Shown here: one piece after another, positions 20,361 to 32,009 of the stretch
Numbering within the stretch: the stretch's first letter is position 1
Layout of the letters: each line of letters starts with the position of its first letter
Source of the DNA: Pleodorina starrii
Lineage: Eukaryota; Chlorophyta; Chlorophyceae; Chlamydomonadales; Volvocaceae
Length of the DNA stretch: 64,000 nt
Reading direction: 5' to 3'
Assembly (NCBI GenBank): GCA_030267565.1
Contig: BRXU01000007.1
Location: forward strand, 3,100,001 to 3,164,000
Translations under genes and position numbers: made by a program
The notes under the pieces: model-generated
Told to the model about the DNA's origin: nothing
What the model saw: only the letters and a program-made list of their open reading frames with translations
Database searches by the model: none

Positions 20361-23300
20361 TCACAGCCGGCTGCGTGCCGCCAGCACGGGCCTCAGCACC
20401 TCCGGCCACGCGGGTCCCTCCTGCGTGGCGTTGAGCGGCGACCCACGGGCCATCTCCAGCAGGCCCCGGTACACGTCCCCGTCGGCGCGGCCCAGTGCCG
20501 AGTTGAGCAAGTAGTCGGGGAAGGCGAAGGCATCCACCAGCGCCACCGCATTGGGCCGCAGGGCCGCAAGCAGCAGCCGGTGCCGCCGCCGCAGCGCCGC
20601 CGCCTGGGCGGCTGCGGGGCGGGGCGCGGCGGGGGGACGGGTGGTAAGATTAACCGTAATAAAAAAGAAACCGGTACCACAGAGGCGAGGGCGGGGGGAG
20701 GGGTCGGGGTCGGGAGCAAGCAAGGTGAGGCGCAAATGAGTCGGAGTGGGAGGGAAAGGGGAGATCCGGGTCGGGGTCGGTGGCGAGGGTGAGCCAGAGA
20801 AGGAAGAAAGTACAGAGACAAGGGAGCGGGGGCCGGGGAGTTGGGAGTGGAATTGGGGTAATGGGGCCTGGTTGCAGCAACCAGGTTAGGGCGGAGGGGG
20901 AGGAAAGGGAGGAGGAGGAGGAGGAAATGCGGCTCGTGTGGAGTCGGCGGCCGCCCCTCCCCCTCCTGCTCACCGCTCATGTACCCGTCCTCCAGGAGTG
21001 CTGCCACCCCTCCGCTCCGCTCCATCTGCTCCAGCGCAAACAGCGCCGCCAACTGCCGCAGCACCGCCGCCGTGTCGGCGCCCACCGACTGGCCCTGGCC
21101 GCCCGCGGGCGGGGAGACGGACGCTGCGGCCTCCAGTCGGGCGACCGAGTCGACGAAGGTCTGGTGCAGCACAAAGGTACAGTGCGCCTTGGCGGCCCTG
21201 AGAGGAGGACAACGAGGAGGAGGACCAGGAGGAGGGCTTGTCAGAAGGGTCGGAAACACTAGGCGTTGGAGGGGTAAAACAAAGAAGCAGGCTCGGAGCA
21301 GTGAGAATCAGAGGAAGAGGCGCCGCACCGCACCACCACCACCACCACTGCCAGCGCACCTGATCGAGTCCACCGTGTTTTCGCTCCAGGCGCGCCCCTC
21401 GAACGCCAGCCCCTTGCCGCCCGTCGCCGCCGCCAGCGTCGCCGTCGCGGACGCGACGCTGCGCGCCGCCGCGTGGCGCAGCGCCGCCGCCGCCACGTCG
21501 GGGCGCAGCCAGCACTCGTCGCAGGCAGCGGCGCAGCGGCTGCCCGGGGCCAGCTCCGAAACCACGTCGTTCAGATAGGCGGCACTGCCGGCGGCGCGCT
21601 TGCCCTGCTGCACGCCGGCCAGCGCCTGTGGGGTGGGGTCGTGGGGGTTCAGAGAGTGAAATGCTCCAGGGGGCCGTGGGGATGGGGGTGGGGCCGCCAG
21701 GCAACAGCAGCAACGTTTTCCGTTCCGTTCCCTCCTGTTCTGTCACCTTACGCACACTTTGCGCCCCCGGGTCCTGGCTGGCACTTGCGCTTCGCTTGCG
21801 TCCTATGTCACCCTCCTATTTCCCACTCCACCCCCAATTGCCACTCGCCGGCCCAACAACTGACCACCAACCACCAACCAACCACCAACCAACCAACCAC
21901 CAACCAACCTTGATCAGGTACCTCGCCGTCTGGAGGCACATCACATTGTTGTCGCCCTCCCAGGTCACATTCTGGCAAGGGGAGGGAGCGGGTGTGTGGG
22001 ACATGGGAGATGTGGTGTGTCAAAAGACTCTAAAACAGAATGCAAAATGAGTCAGTGGATGGCTAATGGGTGGCAGCAGCCAGCACCCATCTCGAAACCA
22101 GGCGTATAACCATCACCAGTCCTTTCCTTTTAGCGGTAGATAAGAAGAGGAAACGCACCACTGGGGGCATACGGCAAAAAATGCCAGACGGGGCCAACCC
22201 ACCCCTCTCCTCTCTCGCTCTCTCCGTTCCCTCGCTGCGATATCTTCATTCTTACAACCCTTTCCCAAAGTCCCTCTCCCTCCGCTTATGCAAGGTGTGC
22301 GCGCACACACGCAGGCACGTGCCGGCCGGCCCGCCCAACCATACACGGTACGGTACCGTATGCTACGGCACCCGACACGCCGTACTGCCGTACCTGCACG
22401 TAGTTTTGGAAGAGCGTGGGCAGTCCCGACAGCTTGCTGTATCCGTGGCCTCCACACGTGCGGCGGCACTCCTCAATGCCGTCCGCCGTGATCCACGTGC
22501 ACAGGGCCTGAGAGAGGGATGGAGGGTAAAAAATGATGGGATGGAGGGGTGGGAGGGAGGTGGGAGGGAAAGGCGGGCGGGCGGGAGGTGGGAGGGAAGC
22601 ACACCGGTAGGATGGAGGGGAGGGGAGATGCGGAGCAGTCGATACCCAACGGGCGAGCTGACAACAGGACGAATAGAGGCGGAGGGGGGAGGAGCGAGAG
22701 AGGTTAGGGCAGGAAGCAAGGGCTCGAGGTGACGAGGGCACACGGGCAAGTGACTCGCCAGGAACCGTCTCCCAACGGTGCCCTCCTCCCCAGCCCCTCC
22801 CCAGCCCCTCCCCAGCCCCTCCCCAGCCCCTCCCCAGCCCTGCCCCAGCCCCTCCCCAGCCCCTCCCCAGCCCTGCCCCAGCCCCTACCCAGCCCCTCCC
22901 CAGCCCTGCCCCAGCCCCTCCCCAGCCCTGCCCCAGCCCCTCCCCAGCCCTGCCCCAGCCCCTCCCCAGCCCCTCCCCAGCCCTGTCCCAGCCCTTCGCT
23001 GCGCTTCACTTGTCAAGCAACCTCCCCTCCCTTCCCTTTCCTCTTCCCTCTTCCCCTCTTCCACCCCTTCAACAAAAAACCCATCCCACCCCACCTTGAG
23101 ACCCGACGACAGCGCGTGAAGCTCCGGCAGCGCTCCAAACTCCCCCCGGTCGCGGTCCTGCTCGAAGCGGCGGTACATGGACATCATCTCCTCTCCCATG
23201 AAGCTCAGCGCGTAGGAAGAGGCGATCAGCGGCAGCAGAGTAGCGGCGCAGTTCTGATAGTCCAACACCTGCAACAGCAACAGCAACAGTATTAGCAGCA

Positions 23301-26300
23301 GTGGTAGCAACAGCAGTAACAGCAATAGCAGCAGCAGCAATAGCAGCAGCAGCAGCTCAAGCGGGCGCCAATGGACAACAATGGCAAATACGGTATGACG
23401 ACAACACAGGTCAATGGTTTTTGGTTCTGCTCCTGGTTCTGCTCCTGGTTGTGCTTCTAGCTACGATTACGGTTACGATTACGATGACGGTTACGGTTAC
23501 CTGCAGCTCCCGCTCTCCGGGCGCCGGCGCGGTCTGTCGGCGCACGGCCGCGTATCGCGTGGCGATGGTGACTGCCCTGCCCAGCGACGAGCCGGCGTTC
23601 TTGACAATGTCCGCCCTCACGAACACCATGGTGGCGTAGGAGGCCTTGCTGTTGGAGGGGGGAGGCGGCACGTAGCGGCCCTCGGGGGTCACCTGCACGG
23701 GAGTGGGGCAGCAGGCGGGTGGGTGGGTGGGTGGGTGGACGGGTGGTGACATATCAGGAGGGTGGTTAAGTGGGAGGATGGGTGGGCATTTGGGTACGGG
23801 TGGGTGCGTGGGCGGCCGCCAGGTGCGTGGGTGGGTGGGTGGGTGGGCGACATTGCGGGGCGCGACAGGTTCGGGGACGTTGCGGCACTGGGAAGGCTGT
23901 TGGTCGAACTCGCCGAATCCGTCCACCCCCCCCCCCGCCCACTACCCACCGGGAACTACAGCACAGGCGCAACGCGGCACCGTCAGGGTGCCCGGTCGCC
24001 CACCCACACGTGCACTCAAACGAGCACAGAAACACATCACCTTTCTTCTCCCCTTCACCTTCCTCCCCTCCTCCCTTCTTTCCTCCTCCCTTCTTCCTCC
24101 CTTCTTTTTCTCGTCCTCCTCCACTTCCTCCCCCTCCCCTCCTCCCCTCCTCACCCCTCACCTTGGCGAACCTCATGAGCATTTGGTCCCGAGGTATGCG
24201 CACGTGGTCGAACGACAGGTAGCCGTTGTCCACTCCGTTGTACCCCACCTGGGTTTGAGGTTGGGACAAGAGGTAGGGGTTGGAGTAGGGATTGGGTTGA
24301 GTTGGGTTGGGTTGGATCGGACATCGGTTTTGGGTTTGGACACATACGGACAAAAACACAAACACGCACCCACACCCACACGCACACACAAACACACAAG
24401 ACGCACCTTGGGCCCGATGTCTCCAATGGTAACCCCCGGCAGCGGCAGGTGCGAGTCCAGGTCGCGCAGCTGAGCGATGAAGCCGTGGGGGCCGTAGTCG
24501 CGCATCGCACCGCGCTCGTCGGGCACCATCAGACGCGCCATCACCACCGCATGCGTAGCCGTCTTGCCCAGACCGCCCGGCCACCATTTGGTCGCAGTCA
24601 GGGTGGGGCTGTGGATCACAAACTCCTGGGTCTGTTTGGAAGGAAGGAGGTTGGGGGGAGGGGAGGGTGTGTGGTGGTGATGGTGGTGGTGGGGGTGGTG
24701 GGGGTGTGGGGGAGGGGTGTAGAGTGTGACAGCAACAGCGCAGAGGGCAGTTGAGAGCAGCTGACAAACGTAGGGAGGGTAAGGAAACACACAGTCCGGA
24801 AGGGCAACCTGACGGACGACGGCATGTGTACGACCGGGTGCCGTAACCTGTAATGTGCACGAGCCGTAAATGGCTGGCAAAACGTGTGTCCCCCCCACAA
24901 CGGTTCTCTATCAAGGGGACGTAACCTGTCGTACCTGACGGTCGTACGTGGCCGTTGTCTCCAGCCCTCGCACAAACGTGCCGTGGCCCAGCTCCGTCTG
25001 GGCATACGTGCCGATGATCCTGCACGGTTCGTTAACATTCAGTTGGTGGTTGGCCACATGATGGTTAATTAAAACTCCTTGGTATGGCTAACATCAAGGG
25101 GCCGATGTTTCGGCCGAATCCCGCACCTCGCCAAGCACTGTGAAGCATCAGTGTGTGCAATTCCAGGTACCCTGTTGTGGCTCTTGGCCCCGGCAAACCC
25201 ATCCCCGAGAAAACACGCCACGATCCCCACCACCCCACCACCACCACAACCACCGCAACCGCTACAACCACTACTACCACAGCGCAGCACAGGTAGCTTT
25301 GCGTGCTGCCGTACGCACTTTAGTCCCATGCACAGCGGCATCCACTTGGCCTGCTGCTCGGAGCTGCCCTGGGACATAATGGACGGAATGAACATCTGCG
25401 GGGACGGAGGTAGGGAGGTGTAGGGAGGTAGGGAGGTAGGGAGGTAGGGAGGCGGAGGCGGCAGAGCAAGGGGAGTAACTACCGTCGGGACTCGGGAGGG
25501 AGGGAGGGAGGGAGGGAGGGAGTAGAGCGCAGGGGGGTGGGTGTGCAGCCTAGTTGACCCTCCTCCCCCCTGCCACCAGTCTTCATCCCCGCGCGCCAGT
25601 CCCCGCACGTCAGCAGCTACCCCAAACAGCAAAACCCAAAACCCAAAAAAAGTCCCGCATCCCCCAATGCCTCCATACCCACATCATCCCTCCTGTCACG
25701 CCTCCCTCGCCCCCAGACACCCTCCCCTCATGCCTCCCTCCCTCTGGGTCCTCACCCACCCCAATGTGCAGCTCCAGACCTCCCGGGAAGTCGACCAGAG
25801 TGCGCATCAGCGCCCCGTCCTCCAGACTCAGGTTCTCCGTCTTCATCTTCTCCCTGGTTGGGCCACAGGTTTGAAGCGCGGGGGGATGTGGGTTTTCCGT
25901 GTTAGCAAGGGATTGGGCGCGGCAGCTATAGAGTTAGAGGTGGATGTGGGTTTGCTATGGACGGGGTGTTTGGAGCGGTGGGGAGCGGTCGGCGTGTCGT
26001 CCTGGTGGATTGCTGGGCGCGGTTGGGTGCTGCGGCTAAAGCGGCAGTTTTGACGAGAACGGTCACGGACGCAAACAAGCGACCCAAATGGTATGCATGA
26101 GCGGGTGCGATGTGGCGTGAGAGGAGAGTGTGTGTGGAGAGAGGGGGAATTTGCGGCCGTTTCATGGCTTTGGCGGGTAACGGTCTCGCCGGGGAGGAGG
26201 GAAGGTACTGGCCGGCGGGCACGGCAGGACAGCAGGGATGAATGAGTTTAAAACCAGAGTGCTGGATCCTGTCCATATCAATACACCGTTAGCGACTGAG

Positions 26301-26733
26301 GTGCAGGCTCCGCAGCAACGATCGCAGGGCACGGTGGCATGGCTGGGAGGGGGTCAACGCGCTTACCAAATGCCGAGAGCGGCGCGCAGCCCGCCCACGT
26401 ATTCCTCCTCGCGGCCCAGAAAGTACCGCCTGCTCTTGTCGCCCCATGACGTCTTGGCCAGGATCTCTGCAAACCGCTGCCTGTGCACAGCCCAGCGTGC
26501 GTCATACCACGGCAAATTCCATGCCCATCAACTCCGTAAAAGACTTGCGCTCACTTCTTCTCCAGGAGCTCTTTGCCACCATTAAGGACGTAGGCTAGCT
26601 CCTCGAAGTTGAACGTCGCCCTGCGGCGCTCCTGCTTCAGGTCTTCGGTCGGTTCGGTGTGCGTTCGCAGTATAATCTCTGAAGCTGGGCGCTGGAGCAG
26701 TTGTGTCCGCTCATCAACTACACGAGCGGCCAT
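20361..26733 (-). CDS. Peroxisomal acyl-CoA oxidase, 14 exons
   Basis: FAD-dependent oxidation of acyl-CoA to trans-2-enoyl-CoA with release of H2O2, the first step of peroxisomal beta-oxidation. Exons (minus, 5' to 3'): 26733-26555, 26480-26367, 25853-25760, 25395-25319, 25019-24935, 24631-24407, 24248-24162, 23692-23501, 23268-23095, 22507-22394, 21971-21909, 21625-21360, 21197-20974, 20611-20361. They join in frame to 714 residues, close to the family's usual length. Landmarks: [13 protein letters not shown] near the start; [23 protein letters not shown], the flavin/substrate region; [55 protein letters not shown], where Glu about 452 is the expected catalytic base. The last three residues are SRL followed by TGA, a canonical PTS1 import signal. 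Which ACX isoform it is cannot be told. Confidence 0.93.
22785..22995. repeat. 11-bp tandem repeat in oxidase intron
   Basis: The unit CCCCTCCCCAG and its variant with CCCTGCCCCAG repeat about 18 times within the intron between the exons 23095-23268 and 22394-22507. It produces Pro-rich plus frames and Gly/Trp-rich minus frames that are not real genes. Confidence 0.9.
25425..25525. repeat. GTAGGGAGG and GGGA simple repeats
   Basis: Two purine-rich runs inside the oxidase intron that ends at the exon starting at 25395 on the minus strand: a 9-bp GTAGGGAGG-like array near 25408-25450 and (GGGA)n near 25496-25524. Confidence 0.75.
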
Positions 26734-27744
26734 GGCGAGTCCGTTCGCGTAATCAACCGACGTTCAGCCACAATTCCGACAAGCGCGTTGCCTCAGCTAT
26801 CGGGCAGGCGGTCACTTATTCATGGAAGGATCATAATCTGTGTTAGAACGAAGATTTGAATGGCAATGGCTACGAAATGGGTGACGAGTCAAAACCGGGT
26901 GGTTAACGCGTGGACGTAACGGTGCCGTAATGCCGTGCGATTATGCGCGTCGCCTGAACAACCTTGGTAGCCGAGCGGAGCGGTCTTTGAACATTGAGGC
27001 GTCTTGGATTGAATGATTTGGGACATTGTAAGATCCATGAGCGGGCTATGGTTTTGGTCTTCAGCTGCGGGGAACGGCAAACGGTGCGAGTAGGCGGGCA
27101 CGTACCGGAATCTAGCACCCGCCCTCGCGCCCTGCGCTTTACACGTGGCCCATGCAACTCCACACATAGTGATGGACTGACGATCCAGCGCGCCGTTAAA
27201 CCCAAACCCAAAATGCCCGATCGTAACGGAGACGGTTATGGCCGTCGCCTGTTGGTTACGGCACGAGGACACCCGTGCTGTGAGCCCCTGACTCCACAAC
27301 TCACGCCGGCGAGCAAGAACCTTCCCCGGCCCCTGGCTCCGCAGCTCAGCGGCACATTACATGGCAGCCTCTCTTGCTGAATGGCCACGCTGAGAATGAC
27401 ACACATTCCGGGTTTCCGGCCCTGAATAAGCACGGGGGGGAGGGGGGCGGCCCCGGCCCCCCACAAGTGGCCCCCCGCAAGGTCTCCCCCAACCGGCTAC
27501 GGACCCCTGCCACCTGCCACCTACAAGTGGGCGCACCAACAGCCCCGACACCGCAACTCGCGGGCTGGCTGCAGCTCCAGGAGCCACCCACCCCCAGAAC
27601 CCCCCCCCCCGGCCCTCTTCTGTTACTATACCGTTCACGGGCTCCGGCCTATACCCCCGTGGATAACCCCCCAAAAGACCCCTAAGCGGTGGGTCACCGC
27701 ACAACTCGCAAGCCGGATCCGGATCCACTGTCCACCTGTCCACG
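26734..27744. promoter_or_regulatory. Region between oxidase start and PUS stop
   Basis: Both neighbours run leftward, so this kilobase holds the 3' UTR of the pseudouridine synthase homologue and the promoter of the oxidase. TTACA at about 27357, which is TGTAA on the minus strand, could be the algal poly(A) signal of the former. A block at 27628-27674 is shared with an intron at 41 kb. No gene is seen. Confidence 0.45.
27628..27674. repeat. Dispersed repeat shared with 41010-41053
   Basis: Contains ACGGGCTCCGGCCTATAC followed by GTGGATAACCCCCC. The same order of words, with a few bases missing, occurs in an SGNH-gene intron at 41010-41053. It sits just downstream of the stop codon at 27745 in that gene's orientation. 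Confidence 0.7.
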
Positions 27745-30700
27745 TCAGCTCCCCGCGACGTCCCCCACCTCCACCTCCACCTCGACCTCCACCGCCCCGT
27801 GCAACCCCTGCCCGGCCGCGCCCTCTCGCCCCGCTTCCCCCGCCCCGCCCTCTCCCGCCTGGCCCCCCTTCCGCTCCCTCTCCCTCTCCCGCTCTCGCTC
27901 CCTCTCCGCCGCGGTCATCAGCAGCGGCGGCGGCGGCGCCCTCAGCAGCAGGTGCTGGCCGGTGGTGGGGTGCGGCAGGTGCAGCTCCAGGGAGTGCAGG
28001 TGGTAGCCGCAGTCACCTGCGGGAGGCGGGAGGAAAGTAAGCAGGCGGAGCCGCAGGTGGGGCGGGAGGGGAGAGAGGGAGCCAACATCGCGCGTGCTGT
28101 GCTGTCCTGTGCTGTGCTGTACTGTGCCGTGCTGTGCGGTCGGTCTCTTGGCCACGTACCCGGCCGGCCGAAGCCCCCGGCCCCTTCCCCAGCGACCTTC
28201 ACCGACGCCTCGCCGTCCTCAAGCGCAGCCCCCGCATCCACACCGACCTGTCGAGGCCAGTAATGAGTAATGAATACATATGAGACCGCAGCGGTGGAAC
28301 GTGGAAGGCGGTTGTTGCTGTTGTTGGGGTGGTGGTGGTGGTGGTGGTGGTGGTGGGGACGGCCGCCGCCGGTGTTGATGAAATGAGGGCGCGCGCGTAG
28401 GAGCAAGGCAGCGGGTAATACGGAAGGACGGCCGCGAAGGAACCGGGGGAGGCGGACAACAACGACAACAACAAAGGGAGGGAGGACCTGTCTGCGAGCC
28501 GAGGCGGCGTAACCTTACCCGGGGCCGGCCGCCGATGCCGTACAGTGGATCTCCGACCAGCGGGTGTCCCATGGCCGCCATGTGGATCCGGATCTGGTGG
28601 GGTCGGCCCGTCAGGATCTCCACCTGCGAGCTCCAGAACCAAAGCCCAAGGAGGTGGTCAGATCCAAGATTCAAGATCCAACACCCGGATTCGAGGGTCA
28701 GCGGACGGCAGCACGACAAGGCCAGCGACAGCATCATCTCGGAATGGACCGAACCCAAGGCAGCGCAGCGTTAGGTCTCTCTCTCCATTCTCTCCGAAGA
28801 AGCACCCACCTGCATGAAGGATGTGTGTGTGTGTGTATGTGTGTGTCCGAAGAAGCACCCACCTGCATGAGAGTCTGGCCGCCGGCTTCGCCCTCCTCCC
28901 GCTCCTCCGCCCTTGACGCCGATGACTCGTCCTCCTGCTCCTCCTCCTGCCCTTCCTCCCGTTGTTGCTGCTGTTGCTGCTGCTGCTCCCGCTGGCATGC
29001 CTGTGACTGCTGCCGCCGCTTCGCGTCCGCTCCAACCCCTGCTGCTCCTCCTCCGCCGCCGCCGCCGCAACTTCCACTTCCCCCAGACGGGCAAGCCACG
29101 CCCGCAGGCGGCGGCGGCGCCGCCGCCGCCCCTGCCTCCCCCTCCCACGACCCCCCGACCCGGCTCCTCCGCTCCAGAACCCGCCAAATGCTGGCGGCGG
29201 GCTTGCCGTCGGGCGAGGCTGCGAACAGTCCGCCGTCCACCCCCGGGTGTCGGATGGGCCCTATGGGCACGTCCACCCGTCCCTAAGGTTGGGTGGATGG
29301 GTGAGTGGGTGGGTGCGGGGGGTAAGGTACGACACTCCGTTGGGTGCGGTTTGGGAGTATGTTTGGGAGTATGTTTGGGAGTATGTTTGGGAGTATGTTT
29401 GGGAGTATGTTTGGGAGTATGTTTGGGAGTGTGTTTGGAGAAGTGATTGCGCAGGTCGCAGGTCGCAGGGTGGGAACACACGCCAGACGTCGCGCCACCA
29501 ACCCGTTACAGGAAGCGGCATATACGGCCGGCATGCACGGCATATACGGCAGGCATTTTGGCCTCCTGGCACCGCGCGCGTGTGTCTCAGCAGCGGTCAG
29601 GCACATGTGACGTGTCGCCCGCCCACCATCTCGCTCGCTGCAACCACTACTACTACTACTACTACCACCACTACTACAATTCTCGCAGTGCCACCTAAAA
29701 GGGAAACCCACCCATCCACCCACATCGTCATCCGGCACGATGCCCTGCACGAGTGCCCGGTAGATCTTCCGCAGCGGTGGCGGCTGGGGGGTGGGGATGG
29801 TGGTTTCGGGGCCGGTCGCCGGCGGCGCCGCTGCCGCTGCCGCCGCTGCGGTTTTGTCCATCATGAGCTCCGTCAGCTGACGGCGCGCCTGGGGCGTGCG
29901 GGCGCACAGCAGCAGACCTGCAGCGCCGCAGCGTGGGCGTGTGTGTGCGGGGGGGAGGGATTTAGGGATTTAGGGTTTTAGGGGTTTCAGGGTTTTAGGG
30001 TTTAGGGTCCCTTTCCCCTCCCCCGTCCCTTCGCTGCGGCCTCTTTTTCTCATCCCCCCTCAGGCTCCCCCTCCCCCTTCCCTCCGCCCTCGCTGTTTCT
30101 CTCCGCCACGCACCCGAGGTTCCCCTGCCCAGTCGGTGCACGGGGGCGGGTACACCTGGGGAAGAAGGCGCCTTGCCCGCTGCCGCCGCCCGCTGGCCCC
30201 TCCGCCGCTGCATCTGCCGCTGCTGCTGCTGCTGGTTGCCTTGCTGACCGCCCAGCGCGCCCGCGCCCCCGTCTGCGCCTGCGTCCGTGCCCGCATCCGT
30301 GTCCGCGCCCCCGCCCGGCGCTCCGCCCGCGATTACGGTTGTGGCCGCGGCTCCGTCCGCGGCTTCGGCCGAGGCTGCGACGTCGCCAACGGATGCGTGG
30401 GTGGCATCCACCGCTGCTGCTCCTGCTTTGGCTACTTCTGCTCCATCTCCTCCTCCTCCTCCCCCTCCCCCTCCTCCTCCACCTCCTCCTCCTGCTGCTA
30501 CTGTTGCTCCTGGTGCTCCGCGGGCTGTGTAGTGGCGCTGCAGCAGTGTCAGGACGGTGCGCTGGTGGAACATGGCGGCGGGCAGCACCTGCAGACCGGA
30601 CGGCTTGGAGAGGGCCACCTGGCAGGGGGAGGACCGGTTGGGTGGGGTTGGGGGACAGGCGGGGGACAGAGGGGCAAAGGGGTGCGGGTGGGCGGGTGGG

Positions 30701-32009
30701 CGGGTGTTGGCCTGCCGTTCCGTGGGCCGCCGCCCTGGCCTCACTTCAGCCTCGCCCTCGTCTGTACCGTACTACAAAACGGGGGTTATTTGTTGGAGTT
30801 GGGGGCTACCGTATTTGTTGACCGGGTTGAGTAGATATGAGCGAGCGAGCGAGCTCAAGTGGAAAACGCCCATCCAAGACGTGGGTCGGCGCTCCTATCC
30901 TTTCCTGATCGAGGGGCAGCCCCGGCGGTTGCCGGGGTGCGGGAGGAGTGGAATGTGGGTCCATCGGGCGGCGCAATCTGGGTCGCTGGGCTGTTCACAA
31001 GAAAAGATTACGAAGCCGCATGTGTGTCGGCTGCCGTACGCCGCACCATCTCGTCATCCTCGTACAGCACGTCGACGTGGCTTGGGCACGCCGGCTCGCG
31101 CCAGGGCCGGCGGGTGTACGACACGACATCGCCGACCCTGCATGTCACGTGTGCGACAGGGGTGTAGGGGAGGGCGGGCAACAGTACGGCACGCGAGGGA
31201 GGGGAGGAACAGTGGGAGCCGGGGATGCAATGCGCCGCTTCATCCTGTTCGGATAGGCACGCCGCAGCTCGCAGAGGCACGGTATGGGCGGTTGGCGGGA
31301 GGGGGCGCTGCGCCCCAGTCCCCAGGGTCCGCTCGCTAACGCCGTCTCCGCCCCTTCGCTGTGGTAACTTTTATCCTTACTGGCCGGCAGAACGGCTTCC
31401 TAGGCTACCGGGGCTCCAGGTCATAAAAGTCACACGACTCAAACGAGGACGTCATCATAGGAACGATCGGGTCCGCCAGCTGCTGTTCAAACGCCCGTAA
31501 TGGAGCTGTGCGCCCCCGTGGCACGCTGCCCCACCTCAGGACGTGCTCTGCGTCGCCGTCCGTGATTTGGGTCGTGTGGGGCCCGTTTGCGTTTTGTATG
31601 TGTAGGGGGACGGGAAACGCCCCATGCTGGGCTTGAGCTTGAGCCGCCATCTCACCTCAGGACTTGCTCTGCGTCGCGTACGATCGCCCCGTTGATGGCG
31701 ACCTGGCCGCCGACGATCCGCGCGGCCCACCTGTGGAGGGTTTGTTGACCGGGGGATTCGCGGGTCAAACGAGCATCGGAGAGCCGAATAAAGCCTTGGG
31801 TGCGCAGCCCCCGTCTTTTTTCCTAAAGGGGTGCAGATGTTTCAGCCAGGCTTTACTTACTCTTCGAGAGTTCCGGAAGCCGGGTGCGTCGCGGCGTAGA
31901 ACTGAAGCAGCGCGAGGCCGGCGTGCTTGGATTTGATGAAGTCCCTGAAAATGAACCCGCTGTTCACATCCGGCCAAGTTGTAATGAGCCTTTTGTGGAC
32001 GGACAACAT
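27745..32009 (-). CDS. RluA-family pseudouridine synthase homologue, 9 exons
   Basis: Homologue of enzymes that isomerise uridine to pseudouridine in RNA. Exons (minus): 32009-31861, 31730-31656, 31137-31047, 30618-30114, 29917-29724, 29282-28863, 28623-28519, 28247-28160, 28016-27745, joining in frame to 632 residues. An in-frame TGA just before the ATG supports the start. Order: an S4-like N-terminus ([22 protein letters not shown]), [24 protein letters not shown], a long Gly/Ala/Gln insertion, [16 protein letters not shown] (about 266-281), [23 protein letters not shown], and [17 protein letters not shown] second insertion rich in Gln and Glu precedes the GRPHQIRIH block. The RluA catalytic motif is normally HRLD; here Gly269 replaces Asp. 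Plant-type relatives with HRLGRGTSG exist as I recall, so the change is probably ancestral rather than damage. Activity is therefore uncertain. No clear transit peptide is seen. Confidence 0.9.
29342..29440. repeat. 12-bp tandem repeat in PUS intron
   Basis: The unit GTTTGGGAGTAT is repeated about eight times with little divergence, inside the intron between exons 29724-29917 and 28863-29282. Because 12 is a multiple of three, every frame stays open, which explains the spurious repetitive peptides there. Confidence 0.9.
29957..30008. repeat. Degenerate telomere-like TTTAGGG run
   Basis: About six units mixing TTTAGGG and TTTTAGGG lie inside the intron between 29918 and 30113. Plant-type and Chlamydomonas-type telomere repeats have these units. 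Here the run is short and interstitial. Confidence 0.6.

Noticed and set aside
20393..21259. 288-codon minus ORF across the oxidase end
   Set aside because: It reads through two oxidase exons out of frame and an intron; the spliced model explains the region and ends at SRL.
22785..22995. CRISPR-like array
   Set aside because: The 11-bp units are contiguous with no spacers; it is a simple tandem repeat in an intron.
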